DNA from: CAZGOM01 sp964542875 | GTDB taxonomy: Bacteria; Planctomycetota; Phycisphaerae; Phycisphaerales; Phycisphaeraceae | Assembly: GCA_964542875.1 (NCBI GenBank) | Contig: CAZIWA010000012.1 | Span: 10,613 to 74,612, forward strand | Reading direction: 5' to 3' | Length of the DNA: 64,000 bases | Shown: one piece after another, positions 1-7,950 of the stretch | Numbering within the stretch: the stretch's first letter is position 1 | Layout of the letters: every line of letters begins with the position of its first letter | Translations under genes and position numbers: made by a program | The notes under the pieces: generated by a model | What the model was told of the DNA's origin: nothing | What the model saw: the letters and a program-made list of their open reading frames with translations, nothing else | The model's database searches: none

Positions 1-582
1 GTATTGACTGGCCAGGGTTTTAGGATCCCACGACCAATCCCATTGGGTCTGCTGCTGGCTGATGGGCGTACCGGTTAGCTGGGTGACTTCAATGGCACGG
101 ACCATCTTCTTCCGGTCATTGGGGTGGATGCGCCGGGCGGATTCGGCATCCAGGGTCTGCAGCCGTGCATGGAGGGCTGCATTGTCGAGAGCGTCCAACT
201 CCGCGCGCAATTCCGGATCATGGTCGGGGCCATCAAACATCCCTTCCAGCAGCGCCTTTAAATAGAGATTGGTTCCCCCCACCACCACCGGCATCTGGCC
301 TTGTGTGGGAAGCAGGTCGATCAACGGCTCTGCTCCCTTAAGCCAATCGGCCACGGTAAAGCGCTCAGTGGGCTCAATCACATCGATCATGTGATGCGGC
401 ACGCGCGCCATGAGGTCGCGCCCAGGCTTGGCTGTACCGGCATCCATGCGCCGATAAACCTGCATCGAATCTGCGCTTATAACCTGACCGGAAAATGCCT
501 CGGCGATTTTGACCGCCAGTTCGCTTTTCCCCCCTGCGGTGGGGCCAAGAAGAACCACAGGCCGGATGGGCTGAATTGTCAT
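1..582 (-). CDS. miaA: tRNA dimethylallyltransferase MiaA (3' part cut by window edge)
   Basis: The reading frame from the ATG at 582 begins MTIQPIRPVVLLGPTAGGKS, giving the MiaA P-loop GPTAGGKS at residues 13-20. It continues with ISADSMQVYRRMDAGTAKP, PHHMIDV and VVGGTNLYLKALLEG, all hallmarks of the enzyme that adds a dimethylallyl group to A37 of tRNAs reading UNN codons. About 193 of the usual roughly 300 residues lie in the window; the C-terminus is beyond position 1. The start overlaps the stop of the upstream TPR gene as ATGA (579-582), so the two are probably translationally coupled. Identity is secure from the motifs. Confidence 0.93.
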   Translation of the reverse strand, partial: MTIQPIRPVVLLGPTAGGKSELAVKIAEAFSGQVISADSMQVYRRMDAGTAKPGRDLMARVPHHMIDVIEPTERFTVADWLKGAEPLIDLLPTQGQMPVVVGGTNLYLKALLEGMFDGPDHDPELRAELDALDNAALHARLQTLDAESARRIHPNDRKKMVRAIEVTQLTGTPISQQQTQWDWSWDPKTLASQY

Positions 583-2696
583 TGCTCGGCGAGCTCCTGC
601 GCCGTCATCCGGACGGGCTTGTTTTCCTTGTAGCTGGCTTCGTGCTTGGAAATCATCTCAATCAACGAGGTAAACCCCGCCGTTTGTGCCAGCCTTTTAG
701 CTCTCGCGCTTATTTCCAGCGCCTTGGTGAAGTCGCCCTTGCTGGCATAGGCCAGGGCCTGCGTGTCCAGCGATGCGGGCATTTTGCCGTCGGTGAGCCG
801 AATCACTTCATCAGACAGCAGAATGGCCCTCTCCGAATCGCGCATCTTTTCATCATCGCTGGTGGCCAGAATCCGGGCCAGCCGGTTCATCACTTCCACG
901 TTTTCAGGCGCGAGGTTGAATGAATTGATGTAATTGGCCACCGCCGAGCGGACCTCGCCGGACTTGAGATAAGCCATGCCTAATTCCGACCAGGCCAGCG
1001 CGTCGCCTGGGGTGAGCTGAGTCAGGTCCTTAAGCACCAGGACGGCACGCGGGCCCTGATTGGTCGCGTTGTACGCCCTGGCGAGGCCAAAGAGCCCCAG
1101 CGTGGACCGCGGGTTCTGCGCGACGATCGCTTCGTACATATGAGCGGCATCCAGCAGTTTGGCCTCGGCCTGGACGGATTCACCCAGCAGCTTGCGCACA
1201 CGTCCCTCGGCCATCACCGGTTCCGGGTGACGGGGTTCGATTTCCTGTGCTTTCAAAATCTGCGGAAGGGCTTCCCGAAGCTTGCCCTGTTCAATTAAAA
1301 CCTCGGCAAGGTTCATCCGGCCTTCGAGCATGTTGGGGTTGTTCTCCACCGTCTGCTCGAAAAGCTTCTGGGCTTCAGGGTAGTTGCGCTGATCGCGCAT
1401 GATCATGCCCAGGTTGTTGGAGGCCAGCCAGGCTTTGGGGTTTTTGACCAGCGTGTCCTCCCAAAGGGTTTGGGCATCGGTGTAGGCGAAGGTCTGCACA
1501 AACGTGCTCACCATCAAACCCGCGACAAGGGCCGCGCCGATGCCCGCTTTGAGTTTTTGGGTGTCGCCGGGAAGAAGGCTAAGCAGCTTGATCCCCCCTG
1601 CCACGATCAGAGCGATGAAGCCGAACGTGGCCAGGTATTGAAAGTGATCGGCAACGAACGAGTAGCGAAACGGATAGACATTAAAAAAGCCTAACGCGGG
1701 GAAAAGCGTGCCGATGAAAAAGAGCCATCCCGCCAACGGCCCACGCCCAAGCCTGGCACGATAGGCCCAGAGCACGCCGATGACGGCAAGCACCGCGGCA
1801 GGTGCAAGGTAAAGAATGAACCGATGACCGCTGATTTCCCAGCGCGGATAGATGAACATGACGGAACTGGGGAAAACAAGCTTACCAGCGTAGAACCAAA
1901 TGACGTTCCCGGCGATTTGAATGCGTTCCAAGGGGGTAAAAGCCCATTCCCCGCCTTGTGCGCCGACATGGACTTTTTCCAGATGCGCGGTCCAAAGGCC
2001 AAACGCCAGCCCAAGCACCAGCAACGGCGCAGCGGCCAGCCAATCCTTGGCGACAAGCGTTCCCCGCTTGTACCACACGACCACCAGCCAGGCCGCAGGA
2101 AGCGTGCATGCCGTGGTTTTGCTCAAGAGTGCGCATGCAAAAAGCACAAGCGCAATCGCATAGAACTTATGATTTCGCTCAGCAAAAGGCTTGTCCTGCT
2201 CAGGCGGGTTCCAGGTGAAAAGCGCATGCGCGGTGAGTAGATAAAAGAACATCGAGAGCACGTTCTTGCGTTCGGTAACCCACGCGACAGACTCCACATT
2301 CACGGGGTGAATGGCGAAAATCAGCCCCACGAACCAGGCGCCGGGAACCTCCAGACGCTTAAGCAAACGCCAAATGAGCAGCGCGTTGGCGGCATGGATG
2401 AGGATGTTGATGATGTGATAGGAAAGCGGGTTGAGCCCGCCTAGCTTGTGTTCGATCCAAAATCCCGTGAACACCAGCGGGTAATACTGCGGCGTGGAAC
2501 CAGGCGTAAACCAGATATCCCACAGCCCCGTGAGGTTCAAAAGCGTGGGGTTCTGATAGACGTACATATCGTCATCCCAGATGTACCCGCACTGCGTGGC
2601 ATAGGCGTAAGCCAGCAGCGTAAGTAAGACGATGACGAGGCCTTTGCAGATGCCTTTGCGAATGTCTTGACGATCAGGGTCGAGCATGGGAAGCAT
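579..2696 (-). CDS. Membrane GT-C/TMTC-like protein with C-terminal TPR repeats
   Basis: A 705-residue protein. Residues about 15-415 are strongly hydrophobic with many membrane segments. An early acidic loop contains YIWDDDMYVYQNP and is followed by IFAIHPVNVESVAWVTERKN, a pattern typical of TMTC-like and other GT-C lipid-linked-sugar transferases. Residues about 420-690 are tetratricopeptide repeats (for example WLASNNLGMIMRDQRNYPEA and LAWSELGMAYLKSG). Family knowledge suggests protein O-glycosylation in or across the membrane, but donor and acceptor are unknown. The stop overlaps the miaA start by three bases. An alternative ATG lies three codons downstream (2687). The TPR part is certain; the transferase role is inference. 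Confidence 0.75.
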   Translation of the reverse strand: MLPMLDPDRQDIRKGICKGLVIVLLTLLAYAYATQCGYIWDDDMYVYQNPTLLNLTGLWDIWFTPGSTPQYYPLVFTGFWIEHKLGGLNPLSYHIINILIHAANALLIWRLLKRLEVPGAWFVGLIFAIHPVNVESVAWVTERKNVLSMFFYLLTAHALFTWNPPEQDKPFAERNHKFYAIALVLFACALLSKTTACTLPAAWLVVVWYKRGTLVAKDWLAAAPLLVLGLAFGLWTAHLEKVHVGAQGGEWAFTPLERIQIAGNVIWFYAGKLVFPSSVMFIYPRWEISGHRFILYLAPAAVLAVIGVLWAYRARLGRGPLAGWLFFIGTLFPALGFFNVYPFRYSFVADHFQYLATFGFIALIVAGGIKLLSLLPGDTQKLKAGIGAALVAGLMVSTFVQTFAYTDAQTLWEDTLVKNPKAWLASNNLGMIMRDQRNYPEAQKLFEQTVENNPNMLEGRMNLAEVLIEQGKLREALPQILKAQEIEPRHPEPVMAEGRVRKLLGESVQAEAKLLDAAHMYEAIVAQNPRSTLGLFGLARAYNATNQGPRAVLVLKDLTQLTPGDALAWSELGMAYLKSGEVRSAVANYINSFNLAPENVEVMNRLARILATSDDEKMRDSERAILLSDEVIRLTDGKMPASLDTQALAYASKGDFTKALEISARAKRLAQTAGFTSLIEMISKHEASYKENKPVRMTAQELAEQ

Positions 2697-2842
2697 GATA
2701 CGGGAAGTCGCTTGACCGGTGAAAGCTCGGCTGGAGCATCAGAGAAACACCTATTCGGCTCCGGTCCATCAAAATAATGCTTTGGATTCCAATTAAAACC
2801 CTTAACCTGAAGTGTGTTTCAAAACTCATTCAGGAGGCTCCC

Positions 2843-3175
2843 ATGGGTGTCTACGCGCTTAAAAAATCCGGCACGCAGTTCATGTTCAATCTTAAAGCGG
2901 GCAATGGTGAGGTCATCCTGACCAGCGAGCGTTACACGACGAAAGCCAATGCCGAGAACGGCATTGCAAGCGTCAAAACCAACTCCTCCAAGGATGACCG
3001 GTACGAGCGAAAGACCTCTACGGACTCCCAGCACTATTTTGTGCTCAAAGCCGCTAATCATGAAGTCATCGGCACCAGTGAGCGCTACACCAGCGCATCG
3101 GCCCGGGATGCCGGCATCGCAAGCGTGAAGGCAAACGGCCCTGGTTCCTCCACCGACGACCAGACGGGTCAGTGA
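2843..3175 (+). CDS. YegP-like DUF1508 protein with two tandem repeats
   Basis: A 110-residue protein made of two similar halves, FMFNLKAGNGEVILTSERYT then YFVLKAANHEVIGTSERYT, each followed by a GIASVK motif. This is the duplicated DUF1508 (YegP) fold, a small soluble protein of unknown function common in bacteria. The ATG at 2843 was chosen because AGGAGG lies just upstream (2832-2837); the frame stays open further upstream to 2777 without a comparable ribosome site. It is divergent from the TPR gene and probably monocistronic. No function can be assigned beyond the family. Confidence 0.88.
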   Translation: MGVYALKKSGTQFMFNLKAGNGEVILTSERYTTKANAENGIASVKTNSSKDDRYERKTSTDSQHYFVLKAANHEVIGTSERYTSASARDAGIASVKANGPGSSTDDQTGQ

Positions 3176-3235
3176 GATCACGCCAGGAAGACCTCAATAC
3201 CGTCACGCTCCCCAACGCGATATGATTTCGCGCCG

Positions 3236-4573
3236 ATGCGTGATGAACTTAAGTCCATCCTGGGTCCGGGCCGGCCGCTGCAGTGGGACATGCCCGCGCA
3301 GGAGGTGTTGAACCTGCTGCCTCATGATCTTCAGGCGCAGCTTCTCTGCTCCGGCCGACATCACCCAAGATGGGCCAATCGTTCGATCCTCGGGTTTCCG
3401 CAGGCGGTGTATACATTCGACGGCGCTCCCGACGCGGCACGCGATCCGATTTCCGACATTCAAAAACTGCTGGAGCAGACGCGCGGCCAGGGGTTGTGGA
3501 TCGGCTGGATTTCCTACGACATTGCCCGCTTTATCGAACATCTGCCGGAGTTGCCTAAACATCAGCGCGCGTGGCCAGCGGTCAGCCTTGCATATTGCCC
3601 GGATGTAGCAATCTATCAATTGGCCGACAAGACCTGGACGTGGCATGGGGATGGCGTCCCCCCCGCCTTAAAGCCGCATCTGACGCTGGTTGAAAATGGG
3701 AAGCCCAAAATTGAACCACTGACGCTGACCCGGACGCTTACTCCGACCATCCCCAAAGAAGAATATCTCGCCGCGGTTACGAAGGTCATCCAGTACATCG
3801 GCGCGGGCGATATCTTTCAAGCCAACTACGCCCAGCGCTTTTCCACGCGCGTCGCGGGCGCCTGGCCTCACGGACCACGCGATCTGTTTCAGCGCCTGTG
3901 CGCGGCATCCCCTGCATGGTATGGGGCCTACCTGGAAACTCAGGACAACAAAGCAGTGCTCTCCAGCTCACCGGAACTGTTTCTGGAACTGGACTCCACC
4001 GGCCATGTGCTCACCCGGCCCATCAAAGGCACACGCCCCGCGACGGAACCCGCCGAAAACCTGCAAAACAGCGAGAAGGACACCGCAGAACTGAACATGA
4101 TCGTGGACCTCCTGCGCAACGACCTGGGCCGGGTCGCCCGGTACGGCAGCGTAAAGGTGACGCAGCCGCGGGAGATCGAAAGCCACCCCACCGTGCACCA
4201 CGGCGTGGCCACCATTGAAGCTCGGCTCAAGGCCGGCACCACCGTGGCCGATCTGCTGCGCGCCACCATGCCAGGCGGCTCCATCACCGGAGCGCCCAAA
4301 ATCCGGGCGATGCAGATCATCGACGAGCTTGAACCCGTGCAGCGGGGTCCCTACTGCGGAGCCATCGGCTGGCTCACCGCAGACGCCATGTGCCTGAATA
4401 TCGCCATCCGGACAATGCTCGCCGGCAAGCACAATGAAGGCGAGTTCAACGTGGACTTTTCAGTCGGCGGCGGGATCGTCGCCGACAGCACGCCTGAAAG
4501 CGAATACCAGGAAACAATCGACAAGGCGCAGGGTATGCTCAGGGCTTTGGGGGTTGGGCGCAATCCGGTTTGA
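3236..4573 (+). CDS. pabB: Aminodeoxychorismate synthase component I (PabB)
   Basis: A 445-residue chorismate-binding enzyme. The C-terminal half carries RPIKGTRPA with Lys264, DLLRNDLGRVA, MPGGSITGAPKIRAMQIIDE and FSVGGGIVADSTPESEYQET. The lysine in PIKGT is the residue that distinguishes PabB from anthranilate synthase TrpE, which has alanine there, so the product should be aminodeoxychorismate for p-aminobenzoate and folate. No amidotransferase (PabA) gene is adjacent. A TATGAT hexamer ends nine bases before the ATG and no Shine-Dalgarno sequence is visible, so the transcript could be leaderless. The stop lies against the next gene, which has a TTG (4570) and a preferred ATG (4591). Confidence 0.92.
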   Translation: MRDELKSILGPGRPLQWDMPAQEVLNLLPHDLQAQLLCSGRHHPRWANRSILGFPQAVYTFDGAPDAARDPISDIQKLLEQTRGQGLWIGWISYDIARFIEHLPELPKHQRAWPAVSLAYCPDVAIYQLADKTWTWHGDGVPPALKPHLTLVENGKPKIEPLTLTRTLTPTIPKEEYLAAVTKVIQYIGAGDIFQANYAQRFSTRVAGAWPHGPRDLFQRLCAASPAWYGAYLETQDNKAVLSSSPELFLELDSTGHVLTRPIKGTRPATEPAENLQNSEKDTAELNMIVDLLRNDLGRVARYGSVKVTQPREIESHPTVHHGVATIEARLKAGTTVADLLRATMPGGSITGAPKIRAMQIIDELEPVQRGPYCGAIGWLTADAMCLNIAIRTMLAGKHNEGEFNVDFSVGGGIVADSTPESEYQETIDKAQGMLRALGVGRNPV

Positions 4574-4590
4574 AAAACAGGAAGACAACG

Positions 4591-5694
4591 ATGAACCATG
4601 CCGTAATTCTGGCAGGCGGATCGGGAACCCGGCTCTGGCCGCTAAGCAACCGTGAGACCCCCAAGCAGCTCGCACCGCTTTTTAACGGCCGCTGCCTGCT
4701 GGAGGTGGCCATGGATCGATTGGAAGGCCTGGTGCCTCCGGAAAACCGGCATATATGCACCAGCGCATCCTGGGCCATTCAGATCGCCAGGCTGTGCCCC
4801 AGTCTCCCTTCGCAAAACCTGATCGGGGAGCCATGCGGCCGCGACACGCTCGCGGCGCTTGCCCTGAGCTGCTTCTGGATCCTGCGAACCGATCCGGAAG
4901 CCAACATCGCGTTCTTAACCTCTGACCACGTGATCACCCCTGAAGAAAAACTGGTGGCATGCCTCCAGGAGGCCTATCGGCTCCTGGATGAAAACCCGGC
5001 CCGCTGCGTAACCCTTGGCGTGGTGCCCGATCATGCCGCCACCGGTTACGGCTATCTGGAGCTGGGCGCCGAGGCTGGCAAGGGAACACCTGCCCGAAAG
5101 GTGACGAACTTTAAAGAGAAGCCGGAACTGCCCCTGGCCGAAGCCTATCTGGCCGCCGGTCCGGACCGGTACGTATGGAACTCCGGCATGTTCGTCTGGC
5201 ATGCCCGAACGTTTGTGAATGCGCTCCACAAAGTGGCGCCGGATATCTACAGCGCACTGAGCCCGATCCTGGGAATCAAAACCCAGGAAGAGCTCGAAAG
5301 CTTCCTTCAAACGGTTTATCCCAGCGTGCGTAAGGTGAGCGTGGACTTTGGCCTGATGGAGCCGATTTCTCGAAACTCGGAAGTCTCCATCGTCGTCCTG
5401 CCGCTGGAGGCCCAGTGGCGGGATGTCGGAAGCTGGAATTCCTTCGCGGAGCTTTTGGAAAAAGACGCCAACACCAACTCTATCGCTCCCGGCAGCCAGG
5501 CAGTGCTGGTGGAGTGCAGCGGCACCACGGTGGTGAGTGCCACCCCCGGGCACGTAGTGGTGGCCATGGGCCTGGAGGGGTATGTGGTGGTGCGCACACC
5601 CAAGGCGACCTTGATTGTGCCCCTGAAGGAAGCGCAAAGGATCAAGGAATTGCACGCCCAGGTGCTTGGGCTTGAAGGCGGAAAGTACAGTTGA
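4591..5694 (+). CDS. manC: Mannose-1-phosphate guanylyltransferase
   Basis: A 367-residue nucleotidyltransferase beginning MNHAVILAGGSGTRLWPLS, the GDP-mannose pyrophosphorylase signature, followed by PKQLAPLF, FKEKPEL and YVWNSGMFVW. It makes GDP-mannose from mannose-1-phosphate and GTP. The length matches the short single-domain form without the phosphomannose isomerase extension of about 100 residues. The ATG at 4591 has AGGAAG about eight bases upstream; a TTG at 4570 would overlap the pabB stop. It is probably co-transcribed with pabB. GDP-mannose would serve the glycosyltransferases encoded nearby, which is inference. Confidence 0.9.
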   Translation: MNHAVILAGGSGTRLWPLSNRETPKQLAPLFNGRCLLEVAMDRLEGLVPPENRHICTSASWAIQIARLCPSLPSQNLIGEPCGRDTLAALALSCFWILRTDPEANIAFLTSDHVITPEEKLVACLQEAYRLLDENPARCVTLGVVPDHAATGYGYLELGAEAGKGTPARKVTNFKEKPELPLAEAYLAAGPDRYVWNSGMFVWHARTFVNALHKVAPDIYSALSPILGIKTQEELESFLQTVYPSVRKVSVDFGLMEPISRNSEVSIVVLPLEAQWRDVGSWNSFAELLEKDANTNSIAPGSQAVLVECSGTTVVSATPGHVVVAMGLEGYVVVRTPKATLIVPLKEAQRIKELHAQVLGLEGGKYS

Positions 5695-5699
5695 CGGCT

Positions 5700-6071
5700 T
5701 CAGGGCCGCCAGGTGGTGGCGCAGCCGGGGGCTTCGGTCACCCGGACGCTGACCATTTTCACGTGCTCGGGGAGAGTTTTGGTAATTTCGCCGCCGATCC
5801 ACCAAGCCACGCGTTCCGCGGTGGGATTCACCTTGCAGTTAATGAACGGCTCCACTTCATTCAAGTGCCGGTTGTGGACTTTCTTCATCAGCCCATCGAG
5901 CGCAACTTCCAGCACGTGGAAGTCCATGACGGTTTCCATGCCGTCAAGCTCCTGGGCGCTGACGGTGACGTCGACATTCCAGTTGTGGCCGTGGATGGGT
6001 TCCAGCGTGCCGTCATAGAGCCGGATGGCATGGGCAGCGGCGAAGACTTTGCTGACGGTGATTTCGTACAT
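5700..6071 (-). CDS. 6-pyruvoyl-tetrahydropterin synthase/QueD family protein, PTPS-III-like
   Basis: A 123-residue T-fold protein with zinc ligands His14, His27 and His29, NRHLNEVEPF and NPTAERVAWWI, all typical of PTPS/QueD. The usual catalytic cysteine of CxxxHGH is absent. Instead the sequence reads E24-P-I-H27-G-H29, the ExxHGH arrangement known from PTPS-III proteins that replace dihydroneopterin aldolase in folate synthesis in some bacteria. A queuosine role is therefore less likely than a pterin role. It is convergent with the manC/pabB pair, and pabB is itself a folate gene, which fits. Calling the family is safe; the subgroup is from the motif only. Confidence 0.85.
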   Translation of the reverse strand: MYEITVSKVFAAAHAIRLYDGTLEPIHGHNWNVDVTVSAQELDGMETVMDFHVLEVALDGLMKKVHNRHLNEVEPFINCKVNPTAERVAWWIGGEITKTLPEHVKMVSVRVTEAPGCATTWRP

Positions 6072-6090
6072 GGTGGGTCTTTCGCAGGGG

Positions 6091-6128
6091 GATAAAAGAA
6101 AACCGCCGGGGGTTAGCCCAGCGGTTTT
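6091..6128 (-). terminator. Intrinsic terminator downstream of tRNA-Phe
   Basis: Arms AAAACCGC (6099-6106) and GCGGTTTT (6121-6128) form a hairpin. On the minus strand it is followed by a T-rich tract (TTTTCTTTTA), so it would end the tRNA-Phe transcript before the PTPS gene. Confidence 0.8.
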
Positions 6129-6137
6129 CGGGATACA

Positions 6138-6210
6138 TGGCTAGGACTGGGCTTGAACCAGCGACCCCAGCATTTTCAGTGCTGTGCTCTACCAACTGAG
6201 CTACCTAGCC
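6138..6210 (-). tRNA. tRNA-Phe (anticodon GAA)
   Basis: The minus strand reads GGCTAGGTAGCTCAGTTGG at the 5' end. The anticodon arm is CAGCA-CTGAAAA-TGCTG, placing GAA at the anticodon, and the T arm contains GGTTCAAGCC. The acceptor stem GGCTAGG pairs with CCTAGCC and the discriminator is A, giving 73 nucleotides. CCA is not encoded. Confidence 0.96.
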
Positions 6211-6232
6211 GTCTCGGACTTGCGAGCTAATT

Positions 6233-6260
6233 AATTTACCTAACTGGTGGGAGTTGTCAA
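6233..6260 (-). promoter_or_regulatory. Promoter of tRNA-Phe
   Basis: On the minus strand a perfect TTGACA (6260-6255) is followed after 16 bases by TAAATT (6238-6233). The tRNA begins 22 bases further on, a normal distance for a short tRNA leader. Confidence 0.75.
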
Positions 6261-6289
6261 CCCGGAGGGCTGGAACTGGAAAGACCGAA

Positions 6290-7324
6290 TTACTTGAGAT
6301 CCACGTAGAGCTTCTTCACATCCGGAATGCTCTTGATGAGCCCGAGGTCCAGAAGCTGCTTGGCGGTGCGGGTCCAGTCTTCATCGGTCATGAGGCCAAT
6401 GCCCTTTTCTTTGGCTGCATCATTGAGGATCAGTTGCTTTTCAAGACCGGCCACTTCGTTGAACTCCTTAAGCTTCGCCGCAGCAGCGTTGGGTTCACGC
6501 TCCTTAGCCATCACTTCATTGGCCTTGGCGGGGTCGGCCTCATAAGCCGTCCAGCCTTCTCGCGTGGCTTTTACGAAGCGGGTCACCAGGTCGCGGTTCT
6601 TTTCCAGGTACTCGCGCCGGCAGACCAGGACGGACATGTAAGGGTTGTAGCCTGCCTCGGAGACGAGGAACACCTGGGGGTCTTTACCCTGGGCGCGGGC
6701 GGAAACAGGTTCAGAAGTGAAGAAGCATTGTTGAGCGTAGTCCGGGCCATTGAGGTAAGACAGGCCGCCGCTGTAGGGCACTTGCTTGACCTTGCTCAGC
6801 CCATATTTCTTATCGAGGAATTTCAGGAACGTGGAGCCGGGTTCCACGACCAGGGTGCCGGATTCAAACACCTGGTCAAGGGACTTCAAACCGCGTTCCT
6901 TGGAAGTCATGATCGCGCGCGGGGAGGTTTGATAGAGGGCAAAGAGCGCGACGACATCAAGCCCGTTCTGCTGCTGGATGAGGACTTCTTCGCCGGAGGT
7001 GATGCCAAACTCAAACGTACCGGAGGAAACTGTCTGGATGGTGGGCGCGCCGGAGCCGCCTTTGATGATGGTGACGTTCAAGCCGTTCTTGGTGAAAATG
7101 CCTTGGGACTGTGCTTCATACCACCCGCCGAATTGGGGTTCGGGAAGCCAGTTGAGGGCGATCTTCACGGAATCGGGGGTTGCGGTGCCGGGGGTCGAAG
7201 GCGTTGTGGTTTTCGCGGGGGCGGTCGTCGTGGTGCTGGTGGAGTTGTCACACCCGGCAAGCAAGCCGGCCAGGAGGCAAGCGAAGACGCCAAAAAAGGT
7301 GTGAAGCGGTTTGGTGAAGGTCAT
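6290..7324 (-). CDS. NMT1/THI5-like ABC transporter substrate-binding lipoprotein
   Basis: A 344-residue exported solute-binding protein. The N-terminus has a lipoprotein signal ending LLAGC with the lipidated Cys at residue 25, then a Thr/Pro-rich linker. The mature part starts VKIALNWLPEPQFGGWYEA and has GIFTKNGLNVTI and GEEVLIQQQNGLDVVALFA, matching the NMT1/THI5-like fold used for pyrimidine, sulfonate and nitrate-type ligands. The ligand cannot be read from sequence. No permease or ATPase gene is adjacent, so it is an orphan here. The ATG at 7324 was preferred because GAGG lies at a workable distance; the one at 7327 is an alternative. Confidence 0.85.
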   Translation of the reverse strand: MTFTKPLHTFFGVFACLLAGLLAGCDNSTSTTTTAPAKTTTPSTPGTATPDSVKIALNWLPEPQFGGWYEAQSQGIFTKNGLNVTIIKGGSGAPTIQTVSSGTFEFGITSGEEVLIQQQNGLDVVALFALYQTSPRAIMTSKERGLKSLDQVFESGTLVVEPGSTFLKFLDKKYGLSKVKQVPYSGGLSYLNGPDYAQQCFFTSEPVSARAQGKDPQVFLVSEAGYNPYMSVLVCRREYLEKNRDLVTRFVKATREGWTAYEADPAKANEVMAKEREPNAAAAKLKEFNEVAGLEKQLILNDAAKEKGIGLMTDEDWTRTAKQLLDLGLIKSIPDVKKLYVDLK

Positions 7325-7491
7325 CATGGCCTCGGGGTAATAAATGGTAAAAGCTGGTATGCAGGAATATAGCGTGTGTGAGTGACAAGAGGAAAGCGGC
7401 AATCAGTAAATGACACCGCACAAAAAATGCCGCAACTCGAAAATGCAGGTGCATTCTTTTGCCTACGCCGCGCGCTCAACGCACGCCATGC

Positions 7492-7830
7492 TCAGGCCTT
7501 CTTAGGCGGGGCTTTCCAATCGGTGTCCGGGTCTTTATCAAACGCGGTCGCAGCCTGCCTGATGCAGGGCCGGCAGATCATCGCGGCGGGGTTGGCTGCT
7601 TTAGGGCGTTCCTTGGGTCCCCAGCAATGCGTGGTGATGCCAAATTGCATGAGACACATCGTGCAGTGAAACTCCGCGGTCGGCGCAGCGATTTCCTTCA
7701 AAGCCACTTCAAGGCATGGCAGACAGATGACTGAGCCGTGATGGCCTTCGATCATGGGGATGACTTCATCCCAATCGGTGCCGCAAAAGTCGCAGGCGAT
7801 GACGATGCCTTCGGGGAGGGTCCGCTGCAT
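7492..7830 (-). CDS. Small protein with four CxxC pairs, zinc-ribbon-like
   Basis: A 112-residue protein beginning MQRTLPEGIVIACDFCGTDW. It contains CDFC, CLPC, CTMC and CRPC, eight cysteines in four CxxC pairs that could build two zinc sites. There is no signal peptide. The tail is rich in Lys, Asp and Pro. I do not recognise a named family. It lies head to head with the GT1 gene at 7951. The frame stays open upstream to 8070, but that would overlap the GT1 gene, so the internal ATG at 7830 was chosen. Confidence 0.75.
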   Translation of the reverse strand: MQRTLPEGIVIACDFCGTDWDEVIPMIEGHHGSVICLPCLEVALKEIAAPTAEFHCTMCLMQFGITTHCWGPKERPKAANPAAMICRPCIRQAATAFDKDPDTDWKAPPKKA

Positions 7831-7950
7831 GTTTGAAGGGTTCCTTGGTGAGCGCGTATGGTAGCAGACGCAGGGGGTTTTAAGCGGCAAGGACAATCTG
7901 CCGCCTGGCATTGACAGGACATTTGCCGCCGGGCGCGATACCATCCGGCC

